This document shows, piece after piece, positions 44,945 through 55,695 of a stretch of 64,000 nucleotides of DNA. Within the stretch, counting starts at the first letter, position 1; each line of letters opens with the position of its first letter. The DNA lies in the NCBI GenBank assembly GCA_023052935.1, contig CM041295.1:16120880-16184879 (forward strand), read 5' to 3'. Source of the DNA: Piezodorus guildinii. Lineage: Eukaryota > Arthropoda > Insecta > Hemiptera > Pentatomidae. The notes under the pieces were generated by a model. It saw only the letters and a list, made by a program, of their open reading frames with translations, searched no databases and was not told the origin of the DNA. A program made the position numbers and the translations under genes.

Positions 44945-45478
44945 ATTTAATTTTCTTAGCGACCGGCAAAACTGGTTGGCCTTGGTCTTTCCATTGTCCT
45001 CATGTGTTCGGATTGCCCCAGTAAATCCACTTTTCGTCACAGATTACAATTCTTTTGAAGCAATGTTCTTCACTTGGATTTTTGAGGAGCAAACTACACG
45101 TTTCCACGCGACGTTGGGCTTGCTCCAGGCTGACCTCATTGGCAACTTCTTTACATGATATTTTCACTTTATCCATCATGTGTAAGTGACGATTAACGCT
45201 TGACTGAGACTTTCCATGTTCAGAGGAAAGTTTCCGAGTTCTTTTAGTCGGATTATCTTCAGTTGCATCTCGTAGGGCCTCTCTGTCCATAACCGATGGT
45301 CGCCCTGAGCCTCACACCCTTGTAAGCTTGTATCGCCACATTCCAGTTTAGCAAACCACCTCCTCATAGTCCGTTTATTTAGGTGAGGTTCCTTTTCAAT
45401 TTCTTGTATGTATGTGGTTTCGGCGGCTGTAAGTGTTCGTTTCCAATAGTGCCGCTCGCTATAAGACCTGAATTTCAT
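44945..45478 (-). pseudogene. mariner transposase fragment M4 (N-terminal two-thirds)
   Basis: The minus strand reads MKFRSYSERHYWKRTLTAAE, NKRTMRRWFAKLECGDTSLQ, then in another frame RDATEDNPTKRTRKLSSEHG, SVNRHLHMMDKVK, and the first catalytic box VICDEKWIYWGNP, followed by KDQGQP. It stops near 44945 against the LINE tail. Residues after the first aspartate are missing. The sequence differs clearly from M1 and M2/M3, so it is another mariner lineage. No terminal repeats were recognised. Confidence 0.78.
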
Positions 45479-45714
45479 TACATAGTGTCATTATAGTTGA
45501 ATGGATACCTAACAAACACTGAGTCTCACACAGAGGCATCATCTTTACAAAATGATATAACATAGTATTAGGATTAAAATGATACTAATAACAATAACAA
45601 TGGAAACTGGAAGAGTCCTGGGAATGTCAAGAAATATTTTAATTTTTTTTTTTTTTTTTTGACGCGAAACAGCCTCAAAGACCACGCAAATATAATTTTC
45701 CCTTAACTTTGCCC
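45479..45714. other. No gene; T-run
   Basis: Includes a T-run at 45642-45660. Nothing else recognised. Confidence 0.4.
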
Positions 45715-45849
45715 ACACGTTCCACTCTTTTTCTCTCTTCCTAACTTTTCTTCATTCTCTCAGACTGGAATCTTCTCTGTTCCTCGCTCCATACTCACCC
45801 CTTTCTCACCTCTTTGGCACCCACAAGGACCTTTATCTTCCTAAATTTT

Positions 45850-46045
45850 TCCCTATATTCATCTCTATTGACACAATCCTGCGATGAGATTCCCAACCTC
45901 ACTATCTCATTCCTCATCTGCTGAATGTATCCTCCGGCCCCTTTATATCCCCACATTTCTTCAACGATTTCTTTATTTATTCTGTAGGCTCATCCTTACC
46001 ATATGCCCGTAGAAACGCAGCCTCCTTAACCTAATGTCCGTTTCC
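45850..46045 (-). pseudogene. Decayed LINE RT C-terminal scrap (RTE-like)
   Basis: The minus strand gives LETDIRLRRLRFYGHMVRMS, the I-R-L-R-R-L-R-F-x-G-H-x-x-R-M motif found after the RT domain of RTE-like and related LINEs, followed by stops. It is short and damaged. Confidence 0.5.
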
Positions 46046-46504
46046 AGGAAATATCTTGATTATTAAAAATACGGTAATTTTTTGTACTCACCCCAATATT
46101 TCACATATAGGTAAGTGAAAGTAAAAAATAAGTATATTGATGTTGTTTTAAAGTATAATAAAGTTGAAAACCAACTAGGGTATTTATTATTCTCGTCACA
46201 TCGAAAGAAAAACAGGGATGTTCTAAAATAACCGACACTATTGTATGGGCTATCACTGAATTGGAAAATCAATTTGGAAGGAAAGGGGGAATACAATTAC
46301 CGAAAGTGTTCGTCTCTCTTCTCATTGAGAGGCGATTTTGTTTCGCGTGACCGATCTGTAACAAGATGTCACGGGAAATTGAGAAGCATGCTCTTTGATT
46401 GAAAGCGTTTAATGTAATAGAGCTCTGGCTTCATAATCCTCTACTAATGCACTATTCCATAATTATTATTACGCTTAAATTACGGCTTTAATTCACCTGT
46501 ATTA
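46046..46504. other. No gene seen
   Basis: Contains an X-like TTTCACATATAGGTAAGTG block near 46097-46115. No domain recognised. Confidence 0.35.
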
Positions 46505-46514
46505 GGTAAACTAG

Positions 46515-46850
46515 GCCCACTAGGTGTGGTCTAGTGGATAGAGCACTAGTCTATTGTTTTCCGAGCCCTGGGTTTGAATCCCGGTTGTGACAGAGATTTA
46601 TTTTGTTATTTCATCTGCGGTATGAAGACTCTCATGGGGCAAACCTAGGCTCTGTAAATTGGATACCCATAAACGGGGGAAATAACCTTGTGTCGGAGCG
46701 TGATCCCGGCCGAATCACCTCATCGCACGGCCGTTGGCCTAGAACAGTACGAATCTTTGTATTTACTGAGCCCAAGCTTTGTAGAGGTATAGGCTTGAGT
46801 GTCTTTTTTTTAATTTTTTTTTATTTTACATCAGTGCCGAGTGTCATGGC
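46515..46850 (+). repeat. tRNA-derived SINE, family S2
   Basis: The head carries box A TGGTCTAGTGG (46527-46537) and box B GGTTTGAATCC (46571-46581), 33 bases apart, with a paired T-arm (CTGGG/CCCGG). The acceptor stem does not pair, so it is a SINE head and not a tRNA gene. The body includes GGAGCGTGATCCCGGCCGAA and TTGGCCTAGAACAGTACGAA and ends in a T-rich tract near 46806-46835. A related headless copy is at 5945-6135. The 99-codon frame here is SINE translation. Confidence 0.7.
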
Positions 46851-46899
46851 TGCAACTGATGTTCCACTTTGTTGTCGATCTCCGCATATTATCAATCCG

Positions 46900-47371
46900 T
46901 AGTGGTATATTCTTACTGATTACGATAAAAATTTATAAACAATAACTTTATAAGTGTGTGAACATTTTACGTAATTCTGAAGTTAGGTGAGTTTCTTTAA
47001 TACTGACTATTACTTGTGAGACAGTGTGAGCTAACCTAAAGTTTCAGGCACGTGGGACGGCAGACCACTACCTGCCCGCCCTCTTACTGAGGCCATTAGT
47101 CTCTAAAACTCTCATAGAACCATATCGTTCTTAGCTCAGCCGGGTGGGGCGCAGTTCGCCAGTATCGACGTTGATCTGTGTATGAGTTCAACTACGATTC
47201 CCACTGTCCTTTTTTTTTTGTATTTTCTTCATAGATATGTTTTATTTTAATCTGCTTTATATTTTGTACATAATTGTAAATATTTTTAGACAGTTTACTT
47301 AATTATTTTCAAATATTAGTTATTTTATTTTATTATTTCTTTTTAAATCTCGTTATATAAATTTTTTCAAA
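46900..47371 (+). promoter_or_regulatory. Presumed 5' UTR of LINE A
   Basis: Upstream of the ORF1 ATG lies TTCTTAGCTCAGCCGGGTGG (47128-47147), which contains a perfect Pol III A-box consensus, followed by a broken B-box-like GAGTTCAACTACGATTCCC (47185-47203). A T-run and T-rich leader follow. Jockey-clade leaders normally hold a Pol II promoter. Whether the tRNA-like block belongs to the LINE or is older SINE sequence is not clear. Confidence 0.4.
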
Positions 47372-49041
47372 ATGTCTTCTGGTGCAATGTCATGCATTGG
47401 AACTGATGAAGATACCGCCTTCTCTGAAATAAGTGAGACAGACTCACAATACCTTAAAAGACGAACCCTACAGAAAAGGCAAAGAAACATAATTCCTGGC
47501 TCTCCGAGCAAATCACCCCAAAAAAAAAAGAAAAATAAATCTGCCAAATCTATGCAGGTTTTACCGTCAGAATCTCGAAGTATACCTTCAACAAGCAAAA
47601 TTGAAACGAATACATCTGCTCCAGCCATTCCTACAACTAACAAATTTGAACCCCTGAGTAACCTTCCTACTGAATCTTCGTGAATCAGAAATTCAACGAA
47701 CCAGAACCACCACCAATATTTGTTTCCAATATTCTTAACTTCATCTCGTTTTGTCAAGAAATCTCCAAACTTATTGGACAAGCGAACTTTAAGTGTTACT
47801 CTAGAGTGAAAGACATAAAAATTTGCACGAGTGGCAAAGAGCATTATAAAAAACTCGTCAGTTACTTGACTACCAACAACTTCGATTTTCATTGTTTCCA
47901 GATCAAAGAAGAAAGGTCCTATAGGGTAGTCTTGAGAGGACTACATAGCACAACCCCCACGGAGGCAATCAAATTAGATCTTGAAGAATTGGGACACAGT
48001 GTGAGGAACATCTCCTGTGTGCTACATCCGCGTGAAAAATATCCTCTACCACTTTTTTTTGTGGATCTTGAGCCTGCATCGAACAATAAGGATATCTTCA
48101 ACATCACACGTTTGGTATACTCCGTTATCCGCTTTGAGGAGCCAAGAAGAAGGCCAGAAATAGTTCAGTGTACTAACTGCCAAACTTTGGGACACACGAG
48201 AGCCTACTGTCACCACCAGGCACGATGTGTCAAGTGTGCAGGTTTGCACTCAACAGATACCTGTCCTAAGTCTCGGGAAACTCCAGCAAAATGTGCTTTA
48301 TGCAGCGAAGAGCACCCTGCAAATTACAAAGGTTGCATAGTCTATAGAACTAGACTCAGGCAAAAAGCACTTTACGCAGCCTCAATATCAAATACCCAGA
48401 AGAGTTCTGCTCCAGAAGAAGAAAAACCTGGCCCTTCAGAGAGGAGTGTTCCTGCCGCCCGGAGGACTGCAGAAATCAACCACATCTCAACGAACTTCGG
48501 CCTCCCATAGTTCTTCTTCCAAGACTTACTCAACAGTAATATCACCTCGCTCTCAGCCGCCTCGATCTTCCTCATCCCAGCCTCAGACTTCCTCCTCCCA
48601 TCCTCAACCTCAGATCTCTCAACCTCTGCCTCAAACCTCTCATGTACTTTCTCATGCCGTACCTTCTCAGCCTAAATTTCAAAAAAACAATTTCCCCTCT
48701 AAAAATGTCTCCCTGAGGGTTGAGTTACCCCCCGTAATTACTCCTCAGAACGCTCCCAAAGTTCCAGTTTCATCCCTTCCTTCTAACCATTTCGAACCCT
48801 CATCAGAAGTACCATTGAATATTCAACCCCCACAACATTCCCAAAGGAATATCCAACCACCTCTTGCCCAAATTAATCCTCCTTCCTATGAACTACCTAC
48901 TATCCCTATCCCAGCCAAAACCCATCTGATATTACATCTATCCTCTCTTCCTTCCTACTAGATCTCCAAAACACTATAAGACCTCTCATCTCTCTCCTTA
49001 CAAATCTCCTGTCACAATTCCCACTTAGTCTTCCACGATGA
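47372..49041 (+). pseudogene. LINE A ORF1, gag-like protein (frameshifted)
   Basis: Starts MSSGAMSCIGTDEDTAFSEI with a lysine-rich patch (SPSKSPQKKKKNKSAK), stops at 47681-47683, and continues one frame over: EPPPIFVSNI, a PRE_C2HC-type region (YRVVLRGLHSTTP ... PLPLFFVDLEP), then three knuckles CTNC...YC, CVKC...TC, CALC...GC with the same spacing as family B. A stop at 48508-48510 is followed in another frame by a long Ser/Pro/Gln-rich linker (48446-48961), then, shifted again, a hydrophobic end (IRPLISLLTNLL) to a TGA at 49039-49041. At least three shifts. The stop overlaps the ORF2 ATG (ATGA). Confidence 0.85.
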
Positions 49042-51732
49042 ATAACAAGTCTCTAGCTCTTCTACTGTGGAACGCAAACGGACTGTCACCGAGACGAACT
49101 TGACATTTTTCTTCACGACAAACACATTGACATTGCACTGATTACTGAAACTCATTTCACCACTCATTCTCACTTTTACATACGTGACTACATTACATAC
49201 AGATCAGATCACCCAGACAACACATCACACGCTGGCTCATGTATCCTCATTCACAAAACCTTACCTCACTCATTGATTCCCTCCACTCCATCTGACACCA
49301 TTCAGTGCACCTCCATTTCCTTAGCTTCCCACCCATTCAATATGACAATCTCAGCTGTATATTGCCCTCCAGGTAATTCCCTCAACTATAACCACCTTGA
49401 ATCCTTACTCAAATCCTTAGGTCCGCGCTTCATTGCTGGGGGAGACTACAACGCCAAAGACCAACGAAGGGGATGTCGAACGTCCAACACTCGTGGCAGG
49501 ATTCTTTCCCGCGTCACAACCTCCAATAGCTATTCCATCTTGTCACCTCATAATCCCACATACTGGCCCACATCTCCTAAAAAACGTCCAGATATTCTTG
49601 ACATCTTCCTTACTTCCCAAATCCCCTCCTCCCAATCTATAATAAAATCCTTAGATGACCTCTCCTCAGATCATAGTCCGGTACTACTTCTCATGGCTTC
49701 AAATCCTATTCTTAAACCATCTCCTCCCTCCTTGATTAAAAGACACATTGACTGGGAAAAATTTCGTTATGATTTAGAGAACAGACTCGACTTAAAAATT
49801 CCGTTAAAAACCAAACAGGACATAGACTCAGCCATTGACGAACTAACAAAATCAATAGAAACAGCCATAGACAACAACACATCTCACTTTACAAATAGAA
49901 AATCTCATGAAACAAAATTGCCAAGTCATATTCGACTCTTATTAGCTGAAAAACGCAGAGCTAGAGCGAAGTGGCATAGAACCAGATACCCTTCAGACAA
50001 AACCCATTACAGTAAACTAACTAACAAACTCAAGACAGAAGTAAGAAAACTCAAAATTAAAAAGCTTCCAGAACTTTACAGAAAACTTAACCACGTCAGA
50101 CAAATCTTTATGGACAACAACTGCAAAACTACTGAAATACAAAACCTTTAATCATCCACTCCTCACTGAATCACAGACCTGGACAAGAACCGATGATGAA
50201 AAATCCCAAATTTTTGGCGAACACCTATCCAAAACTTTCAATCCTCATCCCGATATCATTAACCCTATCCATAATGAACATGTAGAAGCAGAACTAAATG
50301 TTCCACTCCAAATGTATCCACCTCCTAAAGCCTTTCATCCATCAGAAATCATCAATATCCTTAGTAAATTACATCTTAAGAAATCTCCAGGTCACGATCT
50401 TATTACAACCAACATCCTGAAACAGCTCCCTCGAAAGGCCATCCTTTTCCTTACTTACATCTACAACGCCACTCTCCGTTCTACCTATTTTCCTGACATT
50501 TGGAAACTGTCCATTATGAAAATGATCCCTAAGCCCAAAAAGCCACTTGAATACCCATCCTCTTACCGCCCTATATCCCTTTTGCCCATTATGGGCAAAA
50601 TTCTTGAAAAACTTCTCCTAAAAAGGTTATACCCGATCCTAGATTCAAATCATGTCATTCCTGACCACCAGTTTGGATTTCGATCATCCCACTCTACTAT
50701 TCAGCAGTGCCATCGTGTGGTGGATGTGGTATCCTCTACATTGGAGCGCGGAATGTACTGCACTGGAGCCTTTCTAGACGTGGAACAGGCTTTTGATCGA
50801 GTTTGGCATCCAGGACTGCTCTACAAACTCCGCAAATTCCTCTCTCCGACATATTTCCTAATAATCCGCTCCTACCTTACAGGTAGAACCTTTAAAGTTA
50901 ATCATAACCTCTCCTACTCCTCAGTATTCAACCAGTCAGCCGGTGTACCTCAAGGTAGTATCCTAGGCCCAATCCTCTACACGGTGTATACAGCTGATAT
51001 CCCTATCCATCCAAGCACTTTCCTCTCTACTTACGCTGATGACACATGTGTGCTATCCGTAAATAATGATCCTATTGTTGCTTCCCAAGTCCTACAGAAC
51101 CATTTATCCGCCATTGCAGAATGGTGTCACAATTGGAGAATCAAAATAAATCCTAATAAATCCCACCAAATCACCTTCACTCTACGACGTAAACCTATGA
51201 ATTCCTGTCCAGTTGTTTCCTTTAATCATACCCCACTCATCACTGTAGAACAAATACGATACCTTGGACTTCATCTTGACAAACGTCTAACATGGAATCC
51301 TCATACAAGACTTAAACGACAGGAAACTGCCCGTAGATATCGACTATTAAAACACTTACTTGACAAACGATCAAAACTTCCTCTTTACTTTAAAAAACTC
51401 ATTTACACAACCATTATTAGACCTATCTGGACTTATGGCATAGAGCTATGGGGCTCCACTAAACCATCGAATTCCTCCCGCATCCAATCCTTGCAATCCA
51501 AAATCCTTCGTCAAATCCTAGACGCTCCTTACTTTGTTACCAACAAACTCATCCATAGAGACCTGAATATCCCACTAGTTACTGAAATCGCTCAAAAAAG
51601 ATACCCTCCTTTCATTCCAAATTACCCACCCATACAAACCCGCTTGTCCGCATCCTCTCATCGACATATATTCCCGATAATCCTCCGAGGCGTCTGAAAA
51701 GACGGTGGCCTCGAGACCTGCTGAACAAATAA
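49038..51732 (+). pseudogene. LINE A ORF2, endonuclease-reverse transcriptase (frameshifted)
   Basis: About 895 codons. The endonuclease begins MNNKSLALLLWNANGLS, shifts near 49088, then has DELDIFLHDKHIDIALITET, GGDYNAKDQRRGC and DLSSDHSPVL. A shift near 50100 precedes the RT: KSPGHDLITTNIL, SYRPISLLPIMGKILEKLL, HQFGFRSSHSTIQQ, FLDVEQAFDRVWHPGL, SAGVPQGSILGPILY and the catalytic TYADDTCVLS. The C-terminus (IRYLGLHLDKRLTWNP, WTYGIELWGST) shifts near 51605 before PRRLKRRWPRDLLNK and TAA (51730-51732). Catalytic residues are intact although the frame breaks three times. The protein nicks target DNA and primes reverse transcription there. Confidence 0.88.
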
Positions 51733-51860
51733 TCATTGAAGTGCTACCGCTGGGTAGATTCTTCTCATGTCTTTTTTCAAGCCAATTTTCTGTTTTTAGC
51801 ACATTTACTTATTGTACTGTGTAAATTGTACAGTTGTAAATATCAATAAAAGAATTTAAT

Positions 51861-52500
51861 AATAATATTTTACATCATCCACCAACCCTAGGCCCAATTA
51901 CAGGTGGTAAATCATAGAAAAAAAAAGAAAAAAAGATTACAATACAATGATTGTAATAATAATAATAATAATTAAAATTAAAAGTAAATAGTAATGTACT
52001 ACATACCAGCTTAATTTATATAATGAAACAAAAAAAAATTAAAAAAAAAAGATATATAACTTACAAATATCATAATCTAACTAAAAATAAGTAAAACTTT
52101 AAACAATTCATCATATATATACTCCTAAAAAATTAATTATATTAAGATAAAAAAACAAAACAATAAAAGATAGAAACAAAAAGAAGCAGAGAAATACAGA
52201 AGTAAATAAAAAAACGAGAAATAAAAATCAACCCCAGCTCTGAGTCATTTCAATTTGAAGATAAGAACACGAAAAAAGACTTTAAAAAAAATTTACACAA
52301 TTTCGCAATAATATTTTTATATACATATCCACATAGATGTCACTCATACTAGATAAAATAAAATCAGTATATTATTATTTTATTTTATTATATTTACGTT
52401 ATCATGGAATTTACAGCTTACTGAAAATATATAATTATTAAATGACTGAAAAATGGTTGCCTAAGATTTGTCCTATTTGAGTCAACGAAAATCAAGCTCA
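51861..52500. other. No gene seen
   Basis: AT-rich with an AAT microsatellite near 51954-51974. No domain recognised. Confidence 0.45.
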
Positions 52501-52504
52501 ACTA

Positions 52505-52985
52505 TGTTTCCTAAAGAGTAACATACTGTAGCCTTGTAACATACTGAGTTGGGCTTCTACAGCAGCATTTATGTGTAAAATAAAAATCGCCTATCTGCCT
52601 ACAATTAACCCTTGCTACCCTGAAGTCAAGTCCCCCAAGCATATTACTGTCCTCAATACTCCCCTGGACCAGTTTGACAAGGTGTCTTATTGCAGCTATT
52701 GTGCATCTGTCCTTCAATGTATGCCTTACATTAAATTCACACATCAATTGACTGTATGAGATTTCCCAACCAGGGTAATACAAATTTTTTTTTTTTAAAT
52801 AAAAATTTTAGAAATCGCTTTTGCAACCTTACAATCAAATTAACTCCTTTTATGGTTTCAGGAAACCATATAAGCGTACCATATTCAATGTAAGGTCTTA
52901 CAAAAGCGTTAAACAAAAATAATAATGTCAATATTATAAATTGTCTTAAATGAAAAAGGCCTTTTTTTAAATTCATTTCCCGTTA
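52505..52985 (-). pseudogene. LINE RT C-terminal fragment, CR1/Jockey-group
   Basis: The minus strand reads LFNAFVRPYIEYGTLIWFPE, then INLIVRLQKRFLKFLFKKKK; after a frame change near 52785 it continues YYPGWEISYSQLMCEF, LKDRCTIAAIRHLVKLVQGS and GGLDFRVARVNCR. The R-P-x-I/L-E-Y block, LQKRFLKF, and the L-x-x-R...L-x-x-L-x-G-x-I-D-type block are characteristic of the region after the RT palm in CR1/Jockey-group LINEs. It is not family A, B or C. No 3' UTR was recognised. Confidence 0.6.
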
Positions 52986-53230
52986 CTTTATGCTACTGTG
53001 GCTAATAGGACAGTACAACAGTAAGAGTCGTAACTTTAGGATAGGGATCTTTAACGAGTACTTGACATCGCAGAGGCTAGAGACTGCCATCTTAACTCCG
53101 AAGGAATTTTCTACTCTCTTTTTTTTGGGCCTCGACCCGCGACGTTAGGCATAGAAGCCTGTTATGCTAGTCCTTACACCGCAGATACTATTAAACATAA
53201 AACATTGGAGCACTATGTTTTAGTACGAGA
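52980..53230 (-). repeat. SINE S1 copy
   Basis: Minus-strand SINE with head GCGGTGTAAGGACTAGCATA ... CGTCGCGGGTCGAGGCCC, then an A-run, a body with CTCTAGCCTCTGCGATGTCA and CTGTACTGTCCTATTAGCCA. The flank AAACATTGGAGCACTATGTT is shared with the S1 copy at 62.4-62.75 kb, so the repeat unit may extend that far. Confidence 0.65.
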
Positions 53231-53474
53231 GCTAGCCACTTTTTGGACGATTCATTTTGGTATGGCTGATTTTTAGATATTTTGGCCAATTGATTGGATG
53301 TGATGATGCGCTGCTACTAGGTATAGCAGCCGCTGTATTAGACATCCACTTTGCACAAATAAAAAAGCATCATATTCGAATCATTTATGTTCAGTAAGCC
53401 TAGGTATAAAAAACAATGCTTAAACTTTACATAACTTGATCATAATTATTTTCATGATATCTAGTTTCACACTT

Positions 53475-54065
53475 CACTGCCGGGCGCTACGGTCCAACAA
53501 GGACCCGGGCCTCCTCAATAACTTCAAGCCAGTCATTTCTGTCCTTCGCTCTAGCCCTCCATCTCCTCACTCCAAGCAACTTTAGGTCCTCATCGACGTC
53601 GTCCAACCATCTCACTCTTGGCCTTCCTCTGTGTCTTTTTCCTCCAATTTTTCCATAAAGGAGTAGTCTTGTAATCCTAGTTTCTGGCATCCTTTCTACA
53701 TGTCCGAGCCATCTTAGGCGGGCTTTTTTCACAAACGATACCAGGTCTGGTTTCCCATACATTGTTCGGAGCTCACTATTTTTTCTTATTCGCCAAGAGT
53801 CATTTTCTTTAATTGGCCCGAATATCTTCCTTAGTATTTTTCTCTCCCAAACATTGAGCCTCCTTTCGCTTTCCTTTGTTAATACCCAGGATTCGCTGCC
53901 ATAAGTAACTGTGGGTTTCAGTATTGTTTCGTATATCATCACCTTGACATCCCTTGAAAGATTTTTGTACTTTAGTATTGTTTGTAGGGCGAAAAGGCAC
54001 TTGTTGCCGGCAGACAGCCTCGCATTAACTTCATCTTTCGTATTATTATCATAAGTAATAACAGA
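53475..54065 (-). pseudogene. RTE-like LINE ORF2 C-terminal fragment
   Basis: The minus strand: NDNTKDEVNARLSAGNKCLF near 54050, a one-base shift near 53945, then 151 open codons (53942-53487): YETILKPTVTYGSESWVLTK, LNVWERKILRKIFGPIKEN, ARLRWLGHVERMPETRITRL, GKRHRGRPRVRWLDDVDEDL. This is the region after the palm in RTE-type and related LINEs. Catalytic blocks are missing (5'-truncated). The shared end GGGCGCTACGGTCC links it to 9365-9574. Confidence 0.75.
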
Positions 54066-54984
54066 ACCTAGTTTAGGTTATATAAAAATAGTGTGGAAGT
54101 TTCAACTGAACTGTAATTAACAGTTTTGTAGTTGAGTGGAAAAGTGTTAAAGTAGCCGAAACGTTAGATTCCTGATACTGTTTTGATGATTTCTTTCATT
54201 CACCATACCCAAGAAATGTTTTTTAAACTATTGTTAATTTAACGTCATTAAAAGCTCATTTTTTAAAACCAAGCTAAAACTTTATACAAATTGTTGATAA
54301 TCTTTTTCATAATAATTATTTTAGTTTATATGAAAATACTGTTAAATTTTATATTTGAATACTTGTAAATACAATTTTAAAATAGTATACTAGTATGAGA
54401 GTCCACCCGAAACAGGGACGTATGGTCATTATGGATCCGTTTATTCGTGACAGAGTAGGGAGAATTGAGACGTTTATTTATTCAAAAAGTACTAACGGAT
54501 ATTTTTTAAGAAATTGATCTTTTGACACAGTTCAATTCTCATCATAAATTTTTATGTAAATCTCCTATTTTATTGTATCCAATGATCTCTCAAGTTCTTT
54601 AAAAACGCAATTTAGAAATGCAGTTATTTTCTATTGGTACTAAAAAACGTCATTACATATCTTTAATATAGATAGATAGATAAATGTTTATTGTTTAAGC
54701 AATTGAGACGTTAAGTTCCAAAAGGTAATTTATCCATACTAGAAAATTTTACAGGAAATGCGAAAATTTCTCATACATATTTTATTAAACCAACCTAAAT
54801 AATTTTTTTTTCATTAAAATCTAGAATATTTTCTTTACTGTATTGATAGCACTATTTTAAAGTTGTGGAATGAAATGTTTTATTATGATTAAGAATGAAA
54901 TTAAATGTTAAATTTGTTGCTGTTAGAAAATAATTGTATTTCTAAATGGGTTTTTCTAGGACACGAGTTTTCATTAGATTTTTT
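54066..54984. other. No gene; family A scraps
   Basis: 54125-54270 holds a piece of A (TTTTGTAGTTGAGTGGAAAA ... AAAGTAGCCGAAAC) followed by sequence also found at 57180-57310. 54400-54475 (ATGGATCCGTTTATTCGTGA) is another small minus-strand A scrap. The remainder is AT-rich. Confidence 0.5.
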
Positions 54985-55127
54985 TAATTATAATAATTTA
55001 TTTATTGAGATATATTACGATTTGTTACAAAATGAACAATAATAATAGTGATATGAGACCACATTCATACAATATTTACAGAAAATAATAATAATAGTCA
55101 AATTACATAAAATAGAAAATAAATAAA

Positions 55128-55199
<72 letters not shown>

Positions 55200-55695
55200 A
55201 AAATAAAATAAAAAATACAATAAAATAATAATAAATAAACAAATCAAAACAACAACCTATAATTCAGATAAATAAAAATTTGGCAAATAAATAAACATCA
55301 TACAAACAATCATAACTATATACAATATATACAACTGCTAAAGGGATCCCAGACCGCGCTTTGCCCTCCACTTGTGGAAGAAATTTTGAATCCAAGAGAT
55401 CCTAGCGCCTCTATCCCAGCCTGGTGTGAGCCAGTGGAGGCTGAGTTAGGGCGCTGTAGCCACAAACATAACGTACATGAGTGGAGGATCTGACTAGTGT
55501 CAGAACTCCAATTTAAATGTTTACGGTTGTATGTCCAATCTTCGAGGAGGATTGTACGGATGGGTGGTGCTGGATAGGGATTGTGCTAGAGGGTTAGGAT
55601 GATAAGTAAGGTTCTGATGAAATTTGGAGAATTTGGTTGGTACCAGGTCTAAAACAAACGGAATATTAAGGTCATGGTGTAGGGTACGGTTGTTT
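54985..55695 (-). mobile_element. 5'-truncated family B LINE with TA-expanded 3' UTR
   Basis: The tail (T-run near 54978-54985, ATTGAGATATATTACGATTT) and 3' UTR blocks (TTTGCCCTCCACTTGTGGAA, CACATAACGTACATGAGTGG-like bases) flank a (TA)n array at 55130-55195. The coding scrap (55690-55500) contains NRTLHHDLNIPFVLDLVP and KFSKFHQNLTYHPNPLAQSL, ending near PPRRLD. It breaks off against AT-rich sequence at 55695. Confidence 0.75.

Larger units (their letters stand above)
46900..51860 (+). mobile_element. Long Jockey-like LINE, family A (start uncertain)
   Basis: Contains a presumed 5' UTR (to 47371), ORF1 (47372-49041), ORF2 (49038-51732) and a 3' UTR ending GTAAATATCAATAAAAG near 51860. Domain order matches family B. 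Each ORF has frameshifts, but every block is present, so it is near full length. I could not find a target duplication, so the left end is uncertain within about 46850-47050. The copies at 9575-10185 and 44005-44943 are close relatives. Confidence 0.85.

Noticed and set aside
46520..46595. Possible tRNA gene
   Set aside because: Boxes A and B and a T-arm are good, but the acceptor stem does not pair and a SINE body follows.
47353..48575. Antisense frames of 60-179 codons opposite LINE A ORF1
   Set aside because: They mirror conserved gag coding sequence on the other strand and contain no motif of their own.
54150..54190. Hammerhead ribozyme around AGCCGAAACGTTAG
   Set aside because: The CCGAAAC string derives from LINE A coding sequence and no CTGATGA partner or hairpin is in place.
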